From Parageobacillus sp. KH3-4 (GTDB taxonomy: Bacteria > Bacillota > Bacilli > Bacillales > Anoxybacillaceae), in NCBI RefSeq assembly GCF_022846435.1, contig NZ_AP025627.1, forward strand, positions 282,001 to 346,000: a DNA stretch of 64,000 bases. The letters run 5' to 3'. A program made the position numbers and the translations under genes. The notes beneath the pieces were generated by a model. That model ran no database searches, was not told the DNA's origin, and saw nothing but the letters and a program-made list of their open reading frames with translations. Of the stretch, positions 45,000 through 54,811 are shown piece by piece; position 1 is the stretch's first letter; the number at the start of each line of letters is the position of its first letter.

Positions 45000-45310
45000 T
45001 CCTCTCCTCCTTTCTTAGCGCTAATGACTTTTTTAAATACTCATTCTCCGCACGTAAATGTTCCAGTTCTTGTTTCAGGTGTGAAAGGATTTTTTCTTGG
45101 TCTGCCTTTATGTAAACCTTTTGTCTTGCCCCGTTTCTCTTCTAATCCTTGAATTCTTTCATTTTTATAGTGAGTAACCCATCTATGTAACATGGAAGAA
45201 GAGATGTAAAATTGATCCATGATTTCACGCTTCGTCCATCCCTCATACAAATATTTCTTCACCATGTCTAATTTATATTCTTTACTGTGAGTTTTTCTGA
45301 TTTTTCCCAT
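45000..45310 (-). pseudogene. Frameshifted IS3-family OrfA
   Basis: MGKIRKTHSKEYKLDMVKKY and EIMDQFYISSSMLHRWVTHY show the helix-turn-helix of an IS150-type OrfA. The normal leucine-zipper tail (SHLKQELEHLRAENEYLKK) is readable only in another frame, so a frameshift lies near 45080. Confidence 0.8.
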
Positions 45311-45408
45311 AAAAATATCCCCTCCATAGTAGACAGTACATCCCTTTCTTTTTTCTGTCTGTCTACTATAAGGGGATAATATCAAAGGCGAAACTCTTTT
45401 TTATTAAG

Positions 45409-46317
45409 TTACTTTTTTATTACTTCAGTTTTTGAGAATAGCATAATATCTGTTAAATCGATCGGCTCAGTAAGCACATAATCTGGCTGGAAGTATAGCT
45501 GAATTCGTTTAGATTCTTTAGCAGTTAAACGTAGTTCATTCGGAGCAAATTCAAACCAATCGAGAGCAATCCATTCACCATTGTCTGTAACGGCAATCAA
45601 TGCATCCGTTGCTTCTACTGGATAAGAGAAGTTGTTTCTTGCTTCCACTAATAGAGTGAGACCGCCGTCCTCATCCCAATCATAGCCGACTGTTTTAAAT
45701 AATACGGCAGGTTTAAATGAATCATCCAATACTCTCGCCATAAAAGCAGCAAATTGTGATCTTTTTAATTTATCATTTGGACGATATGTATTGTCATTGT
45801 ATCCAGTAGTAATATGATTATCTACAAGACAAGAGACGTAATCATACAGCCAACTATCTTCATCAATATCATCAAAATCAGAGCCAAATGCATATGTTAG
45901 GTCATAAGCTTCTGAAAGAATTTTTGCCATTTGCCCTCTTGTTAACGTGTCCCATGGCTTAAAATAGCCGTTACTGCCCGTCATAATTCCTTCATCCGCT
46001 AAAGTCGCCGCGTATTCATAACCGTAGTCTCCTGGTTTAATATCTTTGAAATTTGGATTAGGACGGTTTTTGGTGCTTAACCCTAACGCTTTTACGAGTA
46101 TTTCGGCTGCTTGCATGCGTTTAATCGGATTCTCTGGAAGAAATTTACCGTTTTGGCCTTTGATAATTTGTTTGCCTGCTAAATAGTTAATCTCGTTATA
46201 CGCCCAGTAATTTGAATTTACATCTGAAAACCGGGTTGCGGCGGAAGCATTCATTGTAGGCAACGCTAACATTGCAACCAGCAATGATAAAGCAACTTGA
46301 AGAAGTATACGTTTCAT
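45409..46317 (-). CDS. SLH protein with C-terminal SLAP-like domain
   Basis: A 302-residue exported protein with signal peptide (to about residue 27, MNASAA) and three SLH domains (about 28-80, 92-145, 148-200; QIIKGQNGKFLPENPIKR is in the first). A C-terminal domain of about 100 residues (VEARNNFSYPVEATDALIAV, WFEFAPNELRLTAKESKRI) resembles the SLAP fold of SlaP. The SLH part would anchor it to the wall polymer. An IS3-family remnant borders its 3' end. No ribosome-site anomaly: the start follows AGGAGGACAT. Confidence 0.88.
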   Translation of the reverse strand: MKRILLQVALSLLVAMLALPTMNASAATRFSDVNSNYWAYNEINYLAGKQIIKGQNGKFLPENPIKRMQAAEILVKALGLSTKNRPNPNFKDIKPGDYGYEYAATLADEGIMTGSNGYFKPWDTLTRGQMAKILSEAYDLTYAFGSDFDDIDEDSWLYDYVSCLVDNHITTGYNDNTYRPNDKLKRSQFAAFMARVLDDSFKPAVLFKTVGYDWDEDGGLTLLVEARNNFSYPVEATDALIAVTDNGEWIALDWFEFAPNELRLTAKESKRIQLYFQPDYVLTEPIDLTDIMLFSKTEVIKK

Positions 46318-46509
46318 GATATGTCCTCCTATAAGTTGTTTGGTAGATAATATATCCCAATTATAAAGGCGGGAAATTACTTTGAAAAGAATTTTTGGTA
46401 AAATTGTTCGTTAGTAAATTAAGGTATGTATTCCATAAAGATGTAGATAGGCTGGCTTTAAGTTACTCATTTTTATGCTGGAAATGATTATGTTTTAGAA
46501 AAAGGTGAA

Positions 46510-46755
46510 ATGAGATGTTTTACGGACAGCCATTTCCTCCGGCACTTTATGCCAGTGTTTTTGCGACGTGCAGATCAGACGGATGCGAAAACGATCTTAA
46601 ATGTGCCGCATATTCAGAAAAAGCCGGAACTGCCGCGCGGCTGTGAAGTCGCGTCTCTGGCGATGCTTTTACAGCATGCGGGAGTGAGGGCCGATAAGAT
46701 GACATTCGCCAAACAAATAAAATTTATTCGATGGGAATCGATGGTGAAGGAGTAA
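46510..46755 (+). pseudogene. Truncated C39-type peptidase fragment
   Basis: About 80 codons; from residue 29 they read like a C39-family cysteine peptidase: ILNVPHIQKKPELPRGCEVA with the catalytic cysteine in PRGCEV, then SLAMLLQHAGVRADKMTFAK. The rest of the catalytic domain, with histidine and aspartate, is missing, and the frame ends after a few unrelated residues. Confidence 0.75.
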
Positions 46756-46839
46756 AAACATTATTACATCGATCAAAACGAAAATTTACGGTGATAGCGG
46801 GTGCGGTGGAGAAAATTATTCTGTTTCCGATAACGGTTT

Positions 46840-47150
46840 TTCCGTAGCCGATTTATGTTTCTTCCTGCGGCAACGACAGAAGCAAAATCAAAATTTAAAG
46901 ACGTCCCAAACGATTTTTGGGAAAAATAGGAAATTGAATTTTTAAGCAGCAAGGGGATTATTAAAGGGGTTTCCTGACGGATCATTCCATCCTAATCAGC
47001 CGGTGAAGCGCGTCCAAACTGCAATTATGATTACGAAGCATTAGGTTTGAACACTTCCAATCGGCCATCCGGGCTTTAAAAAATTTAGATAAAGAAGCAT
47101 GTAATGCGATCGCTGCGGTTATGGATGCAGGATATTTTCTTTTTGTATAG
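46840..47150 (+). pseudogene. Decayed SLH-domain protein gene
   Basis: After a signal-peptide-like end (LMFLPAATTEAKS) one reads FKDVPNDFWEK, an in-frame TAG, EIEFLSSKGIIKG, a one-base shift, FPDGSFHPNQPVKRVQTAIM, another shift, and ALGLNTSNRP. This is the start of an SLH protein with at least one stop and two frameshifts. Traces of a second SLH domain run to about 47150. Confidence 0.8.
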
Positions 47151-47288
47151 ATCCAATTGGTTGCATTCCACTATTTACCTAAATTTAACATACTGTCAAT
47201 ACCTTTTTAAATTTATACCTGTATAATAAATTGTCAAAAAAGAAAAATAATTGCAAAAATATCATATTGAAATGGGAGGTAAATCGAA

Positions 47289-50200
47289 ATGCGTTTGTTT
47301 CGCTTTACTTTTATTAGGATGATAATCATTTGCTTTGCTTTTTTTAGCGTTTTCTTCCCTTTTTCTCTATCCGTTATGGCGGCACCATCCGCAGAATCCC
47401 CGCCGAAGGAGCCCAAAGAAACGCCATTCCAGCAAGCGCAATCTGCAACAAGTACAGCAAGCAATACGACGAGCTTACAGCTTATGCATACTCCTGTTGC
47501 GAACATCAGCAACCAGCAAGATTTAGCGATCCGTGCGAAAGTGGAAAATGGCAGCGAAAGCACGACTGTTACGCTTTTTTATCAAACTTCACCTGATTTG
47601 GAGTGGAAAGCCAAACCTTTGACAAAAGAAAATAATGATGAATATTCAGGCACCATTTCCGCTGCTGAGTATGTGGGAACGAAGCTGTCTTATTACATAG
47701 AAGCAAAAGACGGAGAGCAAACAACCTACTACCCAGCTAACAAGGAAGAACCTGTGCAAGTAACAGTACAAGCGGAAAGAAACGATGACCCGCAGAAAAA
47801 TCCAAGATTGCTTATTGCGGAGATCGTTCCTGATTCCACGAACGCAGGAGGCAGCGATGGATACGAGTTTATCGAGATTTACAATAACAGCAATCAGCCT
47901 ATCTCCCTGCAAGACTACCAAATTATTTACCGCTATCCCGCATCTGATCAGAAAGCAGATGTCGTTTGGAAATTTGACGACAATAAAACGATTCCAGCTC
48001 AAACTTCATTTGTTGCATGGATTAAAAACGGCTCCAATGAAGATAAAACCATTGCCGATTTCAACAACAATTATAAATCCGAAGTCAGCGAAGACAGAAT
48101 GACCACGATTCACTCAGCTGGCATGGCCAACACAGCAGAAAGAACCATTATTATTGCGGATAAATTCAATAACGAAATTTCATCCGCACGTTATGGAAAA
48201 GAAAATGTTGTAGAAAACAAGGGCATTCAGTATAAGGCAGTAAATGGTCAACAGCAGCTCCTAAATATCGGCTTAAGCAACCCGGCAAATCCAGGGAAAA
48301 TGATAGAAGGGCAAGTGCCTGCTGAACCTGTTCAAGTAAGTCACGATACGCAGCCGCCTGTTATTATGCATACGCCAGTAACGAAAGGAAAATGGCAGGA
48401 AGATATTAAGATGGAAGCGAGGGTGACGGATAACGAAAAAGTAGTTAGTGTCGTCTTATCCTACCGTTTTCAAGAAAATGGCGAATATAAGACCATTCCG
48501 ATGGAACTAAGCAACGCGGAAACAAATACGTATACAGCGGTCATCCGAAAAGAAAGCATTTATACCAATGAAATATTTTATAAAATCGAAGCATTTGACG
48601 GAACACAAAAAGCGGAAACCGAAGAACAAAAAATTACCATCGACAGCGGATCGTTTGATGCGCAAAAATTGCCGCCATTATTAATTACAGAGCTTGTTCC
48701 AGACTCAACGAATGTCAACGGAGTGGACGGCTACGAATTTATCGAGATTTACAACAATTCTTCCAAAGATATTAACTTAAAAGATTATAAGATTCACTAT
48801 CGATATCCGACGGATGGTCCTGAAGCGGATTTAGTATGGGGGCCGGAAAAAGAGGATATCATTTTGCCGGCAGGAAAAACAATGGTATTTTGGATTATCA
48901 ATAAGGGGAACAAAGATAAAACGGTGGCAGATTTTAATGCACATTACGGAACTCAATTGGTAGAAAACGAAAGCATTGTGAAAGTTTACTCCAATGGCAT
49001 GTCCAACACGAACCATAACGGCATTGCGATCGCGACAAATACAGGCCATGATGTTGCCGCTGCGTATTATAATGACGAACTAAATGTAAAGGATACGGCA
49101 CCGGATAAAGGAATTTTCTACACGTTTCCAAGAGACGGCTCTCGCAATATGAAAAAATACAGCAGCGCCAAGGAACGCGCAACACCGGGACAAGTGGCAT
49201 CGGTACAAGTGCCTGGCCAGCCTGTTGCCATTCCAGAAGACAATGAAAATCCGGCATTCGAAGATTTAACAACGCAAAAGCAAGTATCGGAATATGAAAA
49301 TGTCCAGCTATTGTTTGACGCGAAAGATAATCAACAAGTCAAAACAGTCCGTCTTTTTTATAAAGACAATCAAGCGGCAGAATATAAATCGGTTGACTTG
49401 CTCCAAAATTTTAATGATGATTTATATCATTATACGATTTATTCACCGGAACTCATTGGGAAGTCATTTATTGAATATTATTTAGTCGTTTCAGACGGAA
49501 CGAATGACGTTACAACGAAAAAACAACAAATATCTATTATTCATGAAGAGAAACCGCAGGGAGTGAGGCTAAACGTAACAAATGAAACGATTTTGAATCA
49601 AACCGCCATCATTAAAGCTAGTTCCAATGATATATCAAACACAACGATCCGAATTGATTCGCAAGATGTCACCGCCGAAACGAAGCCGGCGCTGGAAGAT
49701 CAAGCCTATTTTGCGGTCGAGGTAAAGAAAACAAATCTTTATTTCAAAAATGGAATCACGATCGGAGATGACATATTACTTATCTTTGATGATACGGTCA
49801 ATCAATATGTGACGTTAACAGTCCCGATTGATCCAAAGTACTTTGAGAAAGGGAAAGGAATGGCGATTTCTGTTCGTTCAGGCACGAAAGTATCCCCATT
49901 TGATCCAGAATCGGAAGAAAACCGCGATGATTTTTACATAAAAAATGCCAGATTAGTATTGAAAGACGGCACAGTTCTTTACGATCCCGACTATGCAGAT
50001 CCGCAAAAAGAAATTTCGGTAGGGGATGGGGCGTCATCACAGAAAACAGTGGATTTCACGTTTACGGTTCCAGATGAAAAGTACAATGCCAAAGCGTATG
50101 TGTGGGATACAACGAAACAAGTGGAAGGAACGCACATCATCCAAGCCACTGATGGGCAAAACACAGTAACGGCCAATGTGAAAGTCGACAATCGCGCTCC

Positions 50201-53200
50201 AATGATTACTCCTTCGGTGGAAGAAGGAAAAGAATATAAAGGAGAATTTACGATTGATGCAGAGACGCAGGATGAAATCGCGGGAGTAAGCAAAGTGGAA
50301 GCAACTTTAGATGGAAAGCCGATTGCTTTGCCATTTGCGACATCATCCGCTGAATTATCGCAAGGGAAACATACGTTAATGTTGAAAGCGGTTGACCATG
50401 TTGGAAACGCTGCATCAAAAACGGTCACATTTTTGACTGTAGAAGAGCATCCTTTCAGCCCTGAAGTCATTTCGCCGAAACATCAAGAAAAAAATGTATC
50501 GACATCGCCAAAATTAAAGGTAAAAGTTTCTGATCCTACGAAAGATGATTTGCACGTTTCCTTTTTTAAAGGGTACCAATACCAGCCAGGGGAAAAAGAG
50601 TTATCGATTTATCAAAATCATATTGATCGCGAACCGCCGAAAGAGATGGCTCCAAAAGGGGAAACGGCCATCACAGGCGAGGAACTCAAAAAATTAGAAA
50701 AAGCAGATTCCCAATATATCGTCACGAAATCAATCAGTCAATTTCCGTATCAACGTTTCCAAGTGAAATTAGATAAAGAAATCGGTGCAAATGATGAAAT
50801 TCAATTCACATGGGAAGGAAAGTCTCTCTTAGGCCGAAAAGTAACAATGTATGTTTGGAATTACGCTTTTAACAAATGGGAAGCGCTGCATTGGAAAGTA
50901 GCTGAAAACGATGAAAATTTTACGCTGCAAGGAACTGTAAAAGGTACAGATTACGTGAAAGACCAAACGGTGCAAGTGATGGTGCAGGATGAAATCGCGT
51001 CAACTACCCAATTTGATTACACGTTTGTTTGGATGTCTGATACGCAATATTATTCGGAAAGCTATCCGCATATTTTTAAGCGAATGACAGAATGGATTGT
51101 GGAAAAACAACAGGAATTAAACATTCAATATGTTTTCCATACGGGCGACTTAGTCGATGAAGCGGAAGACGAGATGCAATGGAACAACGCGAATGACGCG
51201 ATGAGCGTTCTTGACAAGCATAACGTTCCATACGGCGTGTTGGCTGGCAATCATGATGTCGGTCATAAAACAGGCGACTATAGCCACTACAGCAAATATT
51301 TTGGGGAAGGTCGTTTTAAAGGAAAAGATTATTATGGAGAATCTTATAAAAATAACCGCGGTCATTACGATCTTGTCAGTGTAAATGGAAATGATTTCAT
51401 CATGATTTATATGGGCTGGGGAGTGAATGATGAAGATATTGCTTGGATCAATGAAGTGCTTGCGAAATATCCTGACCGAATGGCGATTTTAAACTTCCAT
51501 GAATATTTGCTTGTATCAGGAAACCGCAGTCCGATTGGCGATAAAATTTATGAAAAAGTGGTTGTTCCAAACAAAAATGTCATTGCAGTGCTTTGCGGGC
51601 ATTATCATGATAGCGAGACATTGATCGACGAAATTGACGATAACAAAGATGGCAAGCCAGATCGCAAAGTATATCAAATACTTGCTGACTACCAAGGCGG
51701 GCCAGAAGGCGGGCAAGGATTTATGCGGCTGCTTCACGTGAATCCTGTCGAAAACAAAATTTATGTAAAAACATATTCTCCGTATTTGAATAAATACAAT
51801 TTTTATGACAGTACGGCATACCCTGGAAAAGATGAATTTGTCATCGATATGAACTTGGCGCCTCAAGAAAAAATGGTGGCAACGGACAAATTTGAAGTCA
51901 ATGTATTTACAAATCAAAAAATTGGCGAAGTAGCGAAAGTAAAAGACAATGAAACGGCTGAGACGGAATGGAAAAATCTAGCGGCAGGAAGAGAGTACGG
52001 ATGGTATGTAATGGTTGAGGATGATTTTAAAGGAAAGACTCGTTCTTCTATTTGGACTTTTACAACAGCGAAAGGGGCGACCTATCCGGGAAACGGAAAT
52101 CACAATGGAAATAATCCGCCTCCAACCGATGGTAAGAATCCGGACGGTCAAAGACCGCCTGTGGCTGGAGAAGTGATTTTGCCAGAGAATTTAATGTCCA
52201 TAACAGAAGAAGTTATGCAAGATGGAACGAAAAAAATCACTGCAACAATTGCGAAGACAGCAATAGAAGATTTCATTTCTAAAGAAGCAGCATTTAATAT
52301 ATTAACCATTATGTTACGTCCAGAAAAAAGCAAAGAAGTTACAGAAGTGAAATTCTCATCCGATATTATTGAACTTTTAAATAAGAAAAATCAGCAATCT
52401 GCCATTCAGGTCGAGACAGGAAACGGCACATACAGCTTGCCTATCAAAGAGCTGAATCTTTCCAATTTGGCTAAACAGCTGAACGCATCTGCAGATCGGA
52501 TGCAGATTGCGATTCGGATCAATACCATTTCTGATAAAGAAGGCGTGTTGAAAAAACACCGATTAACTGCTGTATCGAATATTGTTGATTTTGCTGTGCT
52601 TGCTTCCGCTGACAACAAAGAGATTGAACTGGATCGATTTACGCGGCCAATTAAACGTTCGATTAAATTTGAAAACAAAGTAAATGTGAATCGGGCGACC
52701 GTCATAAGATTGAATGAAGATGGCACCTTTACCGCTTTGCCTAGTTACTTTAATGGAAATGAAGCTGTTTTTAGAAGTATGACAAACAGCAAATATGCCG
52801 TCATAGAGCATTATCAAACGTTCTCCGATATTAAAGGGCTTTGGAACAAAGAAGATGTAGAAAAACTGGCGTCTAAATTGATTATTCGCGGCCGCAAAGA
52901 TGGTACGTATGGACCTTTAGAGGATACGAAGCGGATTCATTTAGCCGTTTTGCTGGCTCGCAGTCTTGGCTTGGCAGCATCCAAAAAATATGATGGACGA
53001 TTCACCGATGTGAAGGGAGACGAATGGTTTGCGGAAGAATTGATGGCTGCAGTCGAAGCGGGAATCATTAACGGAAAAGGAGACGGGCGTTTTGCACCTT
53101 ATGAATCGGTTACCCGCGAACAGGCAGCTGCGATGATATCCCGTGCGATGCAATATGTTGGATATGACAAACAGAAGCTGGATGCAGGAAAATCAGTCAA

Positions 53201-53381
53201 AAACTATAAAGACTTTCATGCGATCGGCATTTGGGCCCGGGATGATGTGGAGTTATTGCTGCAGGCTGGTATTATGCAAGGTCGCAAGACAGGTGAATTT
53301 GCTCCGCGCGAACCTGCGAATCGTTCTCATATCGCCGCTATTTTGAACCGTTTCTTAACATTTGTTGGCTATATGAATTAA
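47289..53381 (+). CDS. Giant SLH-anchored surface metallophosphoesterase with lamin-tail domains
   Basis: A 2030-residue exported protein with signal peptide to about residue 32. It has Ig/Fn3-like domains, two lamin-tail (LTD) domains (about 170-340 and 460-640; both with GYEFIEIYNNS and SLQDYQI or NLKDYKI) and further Ig-like domains. A calcineurin-type metallophosphoesterase follows (from D1251: WMSDTQYY, then HTGDLVDEA, GNHDVGH, FHEY, CGHYHDSE). An Fn3-like domain, a G/N/P-rich linker and three SLH domains end it (about 1840-2030). The phosphoesterase motifs are complete. It probably cleaves phosphoesters or nucleic acids at the cell surface while held on the wall polymer; substrate unknown. 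Ribosome site GGGAGG. Confidence 0.92.
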   Translation: MRLFRFTFIRMIIICFAFFSVFFPFSLSVMAAPSAESPPKEPKETPFQQAQSATSTASNTTSLQLMHTPVANISNQQDLAIRAKVENGSESTTVTLFYQTSPDLEWKAKPLTKENNDEYSGTISAAEYVGTKLSYYIEAKDGEQTTYYPANKEEPVQVTVQAERNDDPQKNPRLLIAEIVPDSTNAGGSDGYEFIEIYNNSNQPISLQDYQIIYRYPASDQKADVVWKFDDNKTIPAQTSFVAWIKNGSNEDKTIADFNNNYKSEVSEDRMTTIHSAGMANTAERTIIIADKFNNEISSARYGKENVVENKGIQYKAVNGQQQLLNIGLSNPANPGKMIEGQVPAEPVQVSHDTQPPVIMHTPVTKGKWQEDIKMEARVTDNEKVVSVVLSYRFQENGEYKTIPMELSNAETNTYTAVIRKESIYTNEIFYKIEAFDGTQKAETEEQKITIDSGSFDAQKLPPLLITELVPDSTNVNGVDGYEFIEIYNNSSKDINLKDYKIHYRYPTDGPEADLVWGPEKEDIILPAGKTMVFWIINKGNKDKTVADFNAHYGTQLVENESIVKVYSNGMSNTNHNGIAIATNTGHDVAAAYYNDELNVKDTAPDKGIFYTFPRDGSRNMKKYSSAKERATPGQVASVQVPGQPVAIPEDNENPAFEDLTTQKQVSEYENVQLLFDAKDNQQVKTVRLFYKDNQAAEYKSVDLLQNFNDDLYHYTIYSPELIGKSFIEYYLVVSDGTNDVTTKKQQISIIHEEKPQGVRLNVTNETILNQTAIIKASSNDISNTTIRIDSQDVTAETKPALEDQAYFAVEVKKTNLYFKNGITIGDDILLIFDDTVNQYVTLTVPIDPKYFEKGKGMAISVRSGTKVSPFDPESEENRDDFYIKNARLVLKDGTVLYDPDYADPQKEISVGDGASSQKTVDFTFTVPDEKYNAKAYVWDTTKQVEGTHIIQATDGQNTVTANVKVDNRAPMITPSVEEGKEYKGEFTIDAETQDEIAGVSKVEATLDGKPIALPFATSSAELSQGKHTLMLKAVDHVGNAASKTVTFLTVEEHPFSPEVISPKHQEKNVSTSPKLKVKVSDPTKDDLHVSFFKGYQYQPGEKELSIYQNHIDREPPKEMAPKGETAITGEELKKLEKADSQYIVTKSISQFPYQRFQVKLDKEIGANDEIQFTWEGKSLLGRKVTMYVWNYAFNKWEALHWKVAENDENFTLQGTVKGTDYVKDQTVQVMVQDEIASTTQFDYTFVWMSDTQYYSESYPHIFKRMTEWIVEKQQELNIQYVFHTGDLVDEAEDEMQWNNANDAMSVLDKHNVPYGVLAGNHDVGHKTGDYSHYSKYFGEGRFKGKDYYGESYKNNRGHYDLVSVNGNDFIMIYMGWGVNDEDIAWINEVLAKYPDRMAILNFHEYLLVSGNRSPIGDKIYEKVVVPNKNVIAVLCGHYHDSETLIDEIDDNKDGKPDRKVYQILADYQGGPEGGQGFMRLLHVNPVENKIYVKTYSPYLNKYNFYDSTAYPGKDEFVIDMNLAPQEKMVATDKFEVNVFTNQKIGEVAKVKDNETAETEWKNLAAGREYGWYVMVEDDFKGKTRSSIWTFTTAKGATYPGNGNHNGNNPPPTDGKNPDGQRPPVAGEVILPENLMSITEEVMQDGTKKITATIAKTAIEDFISKEAAFNILTIMLRPEKSKEVTEVKFSSDIIELLNKKNQQSAIQVETGNGTYSLPIKELNLSNLAKQLNASADRMQIAIRINTISDKEGVLKKHRLTAVSNIVDFAVLASADNKEIELDRFTRPIKRSIKFENKVNVNRATVIRLNEDGTFTALPSYFNGNEAVFRSMTNSKYAVIEHYQTFSDIKGLWNKEDVEKLASKLIIRGRKDGTYGPLEDTKRIHLAVLLARSLGLAASKKYDGRFTDVKGDEWFAEELMAAVEAGIINGKGDGRFAPYESVTREQAAAMISRAMQYVGYDKQKLDAGKSVKNYKDFHAIGIWARDDVELLLQAGIMQGRKTGEFAPREPANRSHIAAILNRFLTFVGYMN

Positions 53382-53399
53382 ACTGGCGTACTGCTATCC

Positions 53400-53580
53400 G
53401 CCAAAGCTTGCCGGAAGACTGATTGGATAAATAGGAAAGGAGAATACCGCATAGTGCGAAATATGCACATAACTTTGCCAAACAGGCAATAAATGCGGCC
53501 TTTTCCCGATACTCAATCGGGGAAAGGCCGTTCCGTTTTTCTTGGAAACGGCTGATACTCTTCAACCGTTTTGGGGGCAC
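53400..53580 (-). pseudogene. C-terminal remnant of an IS3-family transposase
   Basis: On the minus strand RFQEKRNGLSPIEYREKAA is readable, the typical end of an IS3-family OrfB, followed by about 35 unrelated codons. No other part of a transposase or an element end is recognisable. Confidence 0.6.
53496..53540 (+). terminator. Possible terminator after the giant surface protein gene
   Basis: GGCCTTTTCCCGA (53497-53509) pairs with TCGGGGAAAGGCC (53517-53529), then TTCCGTTTTT. It overlaps the transposase remnant, so it may be borrowed from the mobile element. Confidence 0.5.
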
Positions 53581-53635
53581 TACAATATCTCCGTGTAAAT
53601 TAGCACATTATTTCGGACCTATTGCCAATTATTTC

Positions 53636-53698
53636 GTGCAAAATCGGAAATAGCGCTCAGGTCTTTGCGAATTATTCAGATTTTGCACAGCATCTCTG
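53636..53698. repeat. Inverted repeat in the gap before folE
   Basis: GTGCAAAATC (53636-53645) pairs exactly with GATTTTGCAC (53689-53698); AATTATT occurs beside each arm. It may mark the end of a former mobile element. The surrounding 53581-53860 holds no gene that I can see. Confidence 0.6.
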
Positions 53699-53964
53699 AT
53701 GGTTTTCACCTTATTCGGTCACACTACATAAAAACAGTGGAACCCTTGTTGATTCCCTCCTTAGCAAAATGCCATTCCATTTGAGATATAGACATGTCTC
53801 TCCGTTTTCGATGTTGTTTGGTGCATTCAATTCAAAGGCGCCTTTACTTTTTTTTACATAATAAAAAACTTTATACAAAAATTTTATATATTATTTTCTA
53901 TTAATTTTTTCCAGATCAGTCTAGATATATTAACCTATGTCTTTTTATTTAAAAAAATGGTGTG

Positions 53965-54017
53965 TTTATAATAAAAAAATCCTATAAATTTTGTATTTAT
54001 AATAAAAAAATCCTATA
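53965..54017. repeat. 22-bp direct repeat in the AT-rich leader region of the folE operon
   Basis: TTTATAATAAAAAAATCCTA plus TA occurs at 53965-53986 and at 53996-54017. The stretch 53860-54110 is otherwise very AT-rich and geneless. Confidence 0.75.
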
Positions 54018-54111
54018 GTTTGTCGATATAAGAAATAGAAAGAGAGGCGGTTAATAAGGACAAATTGATTAAAATGCGATATGAAAAAAGACCTAATAAC
54101 ACCATTAATGA

Positions 54112-54140
54112 TTGTCTAATGTTGAAAAAGATGGTATATT
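54112..54140 (+). promoter_or_regulatory. Promoter of the pterin/partner-switch operon
   Basis: TTGTCT (54112-54117), 17-base spacer, TATATT (54135-54140), about 87 bases before the folE start. No other good promoter is seen downstream before 63336, so the ten genes are probably co-transcribed. Confidence 0.6.
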
Positions 54141-54226
54141 AAACAAACTTTTAAGCTTTTTTGCTTTTTTTACCAATATTATTTTTCTTTAATTTCTATA
54201 AGATGAATTTTTTGGAGGGATTACAG

Positions 54227-54796
54227 ATGGCTGTTGAATTGAAAAAAGGATTATTGGAGGAACATATTCGCGCGATTTTGGAGCTGATAGGCGAAGACCC
54301 GAAACGAGAAGGGCTTTTAGATACACCGAAACGTGTGGCCAAAATGTATGAAGAAGTATTTGCCGGGGTTGGAGTAAATCCCGAAACGGCTTTAACCACT
54401 ACTTTTGAAGAAGAGTATGAAGGTCTTGTCATCGTCAAGGATATTAATTATTACACATTTTGCGAACACCATTTGATTCCTTTCTTTGGGAAAGCGCATA
54501 TTGGCTATATTCCAAATGGGCGAGTTGTTGGTTTGAGCAAATTTGCCCGTTTAGTAGAACTTGTATCGAAAAGGCCGCAAGTGCAAGAAAGAATGACGCA
54601 ACAAATTGCCGATGCGATCATGAATGTTCTTAAACCGGAAGGAGTTATTGTCAGCGTGGAAGGTCAACATCTTTGTATGTGCGCAAGAGGTGTGAAAAAA
54701 CCTGGCAGCTCCACAGTGACTACAGTGAAAAAAGGTGTTTTTAAAGAAAATGATGCGTTGGTGCAAGAATTTGAACGCGCTCTGTTAAGAGATTAA
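54227..54796 (+). CDS. folE: GTP cyclohydrolase I
   Basis: A 189-residue GTP cyclohydrolase I converting GTP to 7,8-dihydroneopterin triphosphate. Zinc ligands C79 and H82 lie in FCEHHL and C150 in GQHLCMCARG; GLSKFARLVELVSKRPQVQE and KKPGSSTVTTV are also canonical. ATG 54227 follows GGAGGG; the open extension to 54161 has no ribosome site. Here folE heads an operon with PTPS and a sepiapterin-reductase-like SDR, not folate genes, so its product probably feeds a biopterin-like cofactor. It may be a second folE beside a housekeeping copy outside the window. Confidence 0.95.
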   Translation: MAVELKKGLLEEHIRAILELIGEDPKREGLLDTPKRVAKMYEEVFAGVGVNPETALTTTFEEEYEGLVIVKDINYYTFCEHHLIPFFGKAHIGYIPNGRVVGLSKFARLVELVSKRPQVQERMTQQIADAIMNVLKPEGVIVSVEGQHLCMCARGVKKPGSSTVTTVKKGVFKENDALVQEFERALLRD

Positions 54797-54811
54797 AGGG
54801 AGGAACTTTTT

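Larger units (their letters stand above)
44131..45373 (-). mobile_element. Degenerate IS3-family (IS150-like) element
   Basis: The minus strand carries an OrfA with helix-turn-helix and an OrfB with DDE-type integrase pieces, both frameshifted. The left end holds an inverted pair ATAGTAGACAG/CTGTCTACTAT (45326-45369) and TGTACTGTCTACT. I cannot identify a matching inverted repeat at the other end, near 44131, so the ends are approximate and the right end may be lost. It seems to sit in the terminator region of the gene ending at 44117. Confidence 0.75.
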
